Below are positions 5,720 to 8,071 of a stretch of DNA of 8,071 bases, one piece after another. Origin of the DNA: JBBIRT01 sp037441725. GTDB taxonomy: Bacteria; Desulfobacterota; BSN033; UBA1163. Where the stretch lies: NCBI GenBank assembly GCA_037441725.1, contig JBBIRT010000139.1:1-8071 (forward strand), given 5' to 3'. Made by a program: the position numbers and the translations under genes. Numbering within the stretch: the first letter of the stretch is position 1; each line of letters begins with the position of its first letter. The notes below the pieces were generated by a model that was not told the DNA's origin, did no database searches, and saw only the letters and a list, made by a program, of their open reading frames with translations.

Positions 5720-7600
5720 TCACCGGGGTTTTTCTTTCTCTCCCCCAGTCTCTTTGATTTCTTTCTGGATTCGTTTGGTCTTATTCAAAGATTTTGGTTT
5801 GATCTGCTTCTCTATTTTCCCCTCTGTGGGACTTTCCCTACCAGTTCTCCCAATCCTCTCTTCAGAGGACCCTCCTTTTTCTAACTCAGAGGGCTTCAAT
5901 CCTTCAGATCGTTCTAATCTCTCACCTCCTTTTTCAGAAGATTTAGGACCTTTCAACGTACCAGGAACTTTTTCAGGGAGTCTATCTTCCCTTTGCCTCC
6001 CCATAGACTCTCCTTCAAGAGGCTTTGCCTCCAATGGTTTTTCAGATTCTCCTTTTTTAGATGGTTTTATTTCTCTCACCCTTTCATCTCCTTTGCTTTC
6101 TGGTCCTATTTTCCTCTCCTCCTTCTCTGATAGTCTAGGTCCTACTGATCTGTCTTTCTCTTTTCTAATGGGTGGAGGACCCTCCCTCTTCTCAAATTCT
6201 CTTTCAAGGGGTTTCCCTTCTTTGACTCGTAATGGCATTTCTTTAGGGGGTAATTCAGGCCTAATGACAGAGGCCTCCCTTTGCCTGACAAAAGGACGTT
6301 TCTCTTTTAACTCCCTAACCCTTATTTCTCTAATCGTCTCCGGAGGACGTTTAGAATGGGGGATCTCTTTAATGACGGGCATCAATGTGGTTTTTTCAGG
6401 TTTAATTTCAGGCCGTCCAACACTGATCTTTTCTTTAAGAAACGGATTCTCCCTCACCTTCAAATCGACAGGTCTCCCTTTAACAAAAGTGTCGTGGTGA
6501 ACCACTGTGACGGCATCCCTGACCCGAACATTCCTATAAACGACTTTATGGATATCAATATGAGTCACGTTGACCTGAGTGATGTTAACGCTATGAGGTC
6601 CATAATCACCACGTCCATAATAGATCTCACCAGGAGCCAATGGAACCCATGAAATATAAGTAGGAGTGTGAACCCAGGCAACAAATCCTGGTCCCCAGAA
6701 AACAGCCCCTCGGGGTGGAGGAACCCAACACCATCCAATTGAGCCCACAAAGGCCCACCTTCCATAATGATAAGGAACCCATCCCCAGGGCTCATAAGAA
6801 ACCCAAACATAGTCACCCCGAATCCAAACCCAACGACCGATCCGATAAGGAGCCCATCCTACAGAAATGACCACCCTGGGTGTCCAAACGTAACCATATT
6901 CTCTCACATAGACCCATCTCCCATTCCTTTCAAAATCGGTGGAATAGACCTGCAACTCCTCTGGGAGATAACGGGCTGGTGGCCTCCGTTCAGCATACAG
7001 CCGGTCTCTTTCTCTGTTCCATCGCTCCCATTCGTCCGGTGGACCTAAAGGGGTAAGCTCTGCATAAGTTTCTTCTTTTTGAGAAAGGGCATTTCCTGAA
7101 TCGACCCGGGTAATTCCATCTCGATTTTCTGCATTCACATAGCCTCGATATACATAGAGGTCTGTGAAGCCCTCCGGAGTGACATCCACTCGAAAGATTG
7201 ACTTTTCATAGGTTCGGATCGATGAAATGGGTGTATCCATCTGGAGATAAGTCCCTTCCAGTCCCCTAAAATTTACGTAACTTTTACCCTCTGTGAGGTA
7301 GAATTGAAAAGAATCTTTTTCATCAGTGAGAATTTCAAGGGCTGTATTCTCGTCGAGCCTCAGAAGAGTCCCCTCCCTCAGTTGGAGTTCAGCCTTTCCT
7401 GCTTCGGGGACCCATATTCGATCGCCCTCCTTCAGAGGGAGATTGATGGAAGCAGGAACCCATTCCTCCGTATCCTCAGTTCTAATCTGCACCTCTCCCT
7501 GGATAAGACTGAGTCGAATGGACCCTAAGGGGGATGGATAGGAATAGACGGGTAATATCAACAGTCCTAAAAAGATAAATATATATTTTAAAATTTTCAT
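5720..7600 (-). CDS. Exported FecR-domain protein with Trp-rich DUF6600-like region and long charged tail
   Basis: A 626-residue protein of unknown function. Residues 1-22 form a signal peptide (MKILK, hydrophobic core, cleavage near YSYPS). Residues about 28-180 resemble a FecR domain (SLIQGEVQIR, LKEGDRIWV, AELQLREGTLLRL, SIFRVDV, VYRGYVNAEN). Residues about 190-325 hold some 16 tryptophans, with GRW recurring at 227, 255 and 280 and phrases such as YVWTP, PWGWVPYHYGRW and WVPPP; this is the DUF6600-like pattern. The last 240 or so residues are low-complexity, rich in Lys, Glu, Arg and Pro with recurring KPLE, and probably disordered. There is no downstream transmembrane helix and no adjacent sigma factor, so it is not a classical FecR anti-sigma regulator. 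I chose the ATG at 7600 (GGAGGA ten bases upstream, AAGGAG adjacent) because the longer TTG start at 7636 only adds 12 charged residues before the signal peptide. The gene is divergent from radA and leads into rsmG. Confidence 0.88.
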   Translation of the reverse strand: MKILKYIFIFLGLLILPVYSYPSPLGSIRLSLIQGEVQIRTEDTEEWVPASINLPLKEGDRIWVPEAGKAELQLREGTLLRLDENTALEILTDEKDSFQFYLTEGKSYVNFRGLEGTYLQMDTPISSIRTYEKSIFRVDVTPEGFTDLYVYRGYVNAENRDGITRVDSGNALSQKEETYAELTPLGPPDEWERWNRERDRLYAERRPPARYLPEELQVYSTDFERNGRWVYVREYGYVWTPRVVISVGWAPYRIGRWVWIRGDYVWVSYEPWGWVPYHYGRWAFVGSIGWCWVPPPRGAVFWGPGFVAWVHTPTYISWVPLAPGEIYYGRGDYGPHSVNITQVNVTHIDIHKVVYRNVRVRDAVTVVHHDTFVKGRPVDLKVRENPFLKEKISVGRPEIKPEKTTLMPVIKEIPHSKRPPETIREIRVRELKEKRPFVRQREASVIRPELPPKEMPLRVKEGKPLEREFEKREGPPPIRKEKDRSVGPRLSEKEERKIGPESKGDERVREIKPSKKGESEKPLEAKPLEGESMGRQREDRLPEKVPGTLKGPKSSEKGGERLERSEGLKPSELEKGGSSEERIGRTGRESPTEGKIEKQIKPKSLNKTKRIQKEIKETGGEKEKPR

Positions 7601-7672
7601 CTCCTTATATTCCTCCTCTCCCTTCTTTTTGATCAATCTGTTATTCTATTTGACGCTCATCTCTCTTTTTTT

Positions 7673-7702
7673 ATTCTAATCTTTTTTTTATTGTCATAGC
7701 AA
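7673..7702 (-). promoter_or_regulatory. Candidate promoter for the FecR-type gene
   Basis: On the minus strand TTGCTA (4 of 6 to TTGACA) is followed after 18 bases by TAGAAT (5 of 6 to TATAAT). This would give a leader of about 65 bases before the ATG at 7600. A second TAGAAT at 7643-7648 has no matching -35. The element overlaps the radA promoter candidate on the other strand. The region is AT-rich, so chance matches are possible. Confidence 0.35.
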
Positions 7703-7718
7703 CAAAATATGTTAAAAT
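7691..7718 (+). promoter_or_regulatory. Candidate sigma70-type promoter for radA
   Basis: TTGTCA at 7691-7696 (5 of 6 to TTGACA) and TAAAAT at 7713-7718 (5 of 6 to TATAAT) are separated by 16 bases. Transcription would start near 7725, leaving a leader of about 70 bases before the radA ATG. This is the best-looking promoter in the window. Confidence 0.55.
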
Positions 7719-7755
7719 GGCCATAATTTTAAAAGATTCAATAGGATGCCCCCAA

Positions 7756-7781
7756 GGGTTTAACCCCTCTCTTATCTGAGG
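7756..7781 (+). repeat. Small inverted repeats in the radA leader
   Basis: GGGTTTAACCC at 7756-7766 can form a short hairpin, and CCTC at 7766-7769 can pair with GAGG at 7778-7781, the only Shine-Dalgarno-like tetramer before radA. Both stems are short. They could mildly affect translation, but I see nothing matching a known riboswitch or leader-peptide attenuator. Confidence 0.2.
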
Positions 7782-7793
7782 AAAAAAGAGAAG

Positions 7794-8071
7794 ATGCCCA
7801 TCATCAAACCCAAAATACATTTTGTCTGCCAGTCCTGTGGATATCAGGCACCAAAATGGTTGGGAAAATGTCCAGGATGTCACCAATGGAACACCTTGGT
7901 GGAAGAACGAATCATTGAGGAAAAGGTCTCTGAACGAAATCTCCTTGGTTTTGAAAGCGAGGCGATTCCAACCCCTATTCCTGAAATTATCACGGTGGAG
8001 AAGGGAAGATTTCAAATTGGAATAGGAGAATTGGATCGTGTTTTAGGAGGGGGGATCGTCTTTGGTTCAGT
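7794..8071 (+). CDS. radA: DNA repair protein RadA (Sms), 5' part, cut by the window end
   Basis: RadA is a RecA-like, DnaB-like ATPase that processes recombination intermediates and helps branch migration; a full protein is about 450 residues, of which 92 codons are visible. The N-terminal zinc finger is complete: C12-x2-C15 and C26-x2-C29, in a block with the family phrase KWLGKCPGC followed by WNTLVEE. It then reaches the start of the ATPase domain at ELDRVLGGGIVFGS. The frame runs open off the end, just before the expected Walker A motif. The usual family phrase is GGGIVPGS; here Phe replaces Pro. The ATG at 7794 has only a purine-rich AAGAGAAG upstream, but the finger begins at the normal distance. 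The gene is divergent from the FecR-type gene and has its own likely promoter. Confidence 0.95.
   Translation, partial: MPIIKPKIHFVCQSCGYQAPKWLGKCPGCHQWNTLVEERIIEEKVSERNLLGFESEAIPTPIPEIITVEKGRFQIGIGELDRVLGGGIVFGS

Noticed and set aside
5688..6500. A 270-residue open frame on the plus strand rich in Ser, Leu, Phe, Pro and Gly
   Set aside because: It lies opposite the low-complexity Lys/Glu/Arg/Pro tail of the FecR-type gene, whose codon bias keeps the other strand open. It has no domain and no ribosome-binding site.
5720..7600. Classical FecR anti-sigma regulator of iron transport
   Set aside because: The protein has a signal peptide and no later membrane helix, no cytoplasmic anti-sigma segment, and no adjacent FecI-like sigma factor or TonB-dependent receptor gene.
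7671..8015. A 114-residue open frame on the minus strand across the radA start
   Set aside because: It is opposite the RadA zinc finger and the AT-rich promoter region; it has no recognisable domain, and the radA frame is unmistakable.
7822..8025. A 67-residue plus-strand frame within radA
   Set aside because: It is an out-of-frame shadow of the RadA coding sequence beginning at 7794.
1..8071. Mobile element, CRISPR array, tRNA or rRNA genes
   Set aside because: I saw no transposase or integrase motifs, no regularly spaced repeats, and no tRNA- or rRNA-like segments on either strand.

Overview
This looks like an ordinary chromosomal window from a Gram-negative-type bacterium of moderate GC content. 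The strongest taxonomic hint is the run rsmG-parA-parB-bactofilin on one strand. That arrangement is familiar from Desulfobacterota (former Deltaproteobacteria) and relatives, and usually lies near the replication origin. A large tryptophan-rich FecR-type exported protein fits the same group. The assignment is inference from gene order and protein style, not from a marker phylogeny. I see no phage, transposon, CRISPR, rRNA or tRNA sequence.

Left part, plus strand (148-2165): a type 5 (UDGb-like) Fe-S uracil-DNA glycosylase is followed, after a short gap holding an imperfect stem-loop, by two tightly linked exported thiol proteins. The first is a TlpA-like thioredoxin-fold protein with a CPYC motif. 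The second is a peroxiredoxin with one cysteine in its predicted mature form. They probably form an extracytoplasmic redox pair. A weak hairpin lies where this cluster meets the convergent minus-strand cluster.

Middle part, minus strand (7600 down to 2244), read in the direction of transcription: FecR/DUF6600-like exported protein, rsmG, parA, parB (overlapping parA), bactofilin, and an MJ0936/YfcE-type metallophosphoesterase. rsmG begins 19 bases after the FecR-type gene. A 146-base gap with a possible promoter precedes parA, so parA-parB-bactofilin-phosphoesterase may also be transcribed separately. ParA and ParB segregate the chromosome origin, bactofilin forms a cytoskeletal polymer that in some bacteria positions ParAB, and RsmG methylates 16S rRNA. 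The gene upstream of rsmG is not mnmG, its usual neighbour.

Right edge, plus strand (7794-8071): the first 92 codons of radA, divergent from the FecR-type gene and cut by the window end before the Walker A motif. Candidate promoters for the two divergent genes overlap in the AT-rich spacer.

Most of the window is core-genome content. The parts most open to new biology are the exported thioredoxin/one-Cys peroxiredoxin pair and the Trp-rich FecR protein with its long charged tail, placed at the head of the rsmG-par cluster.
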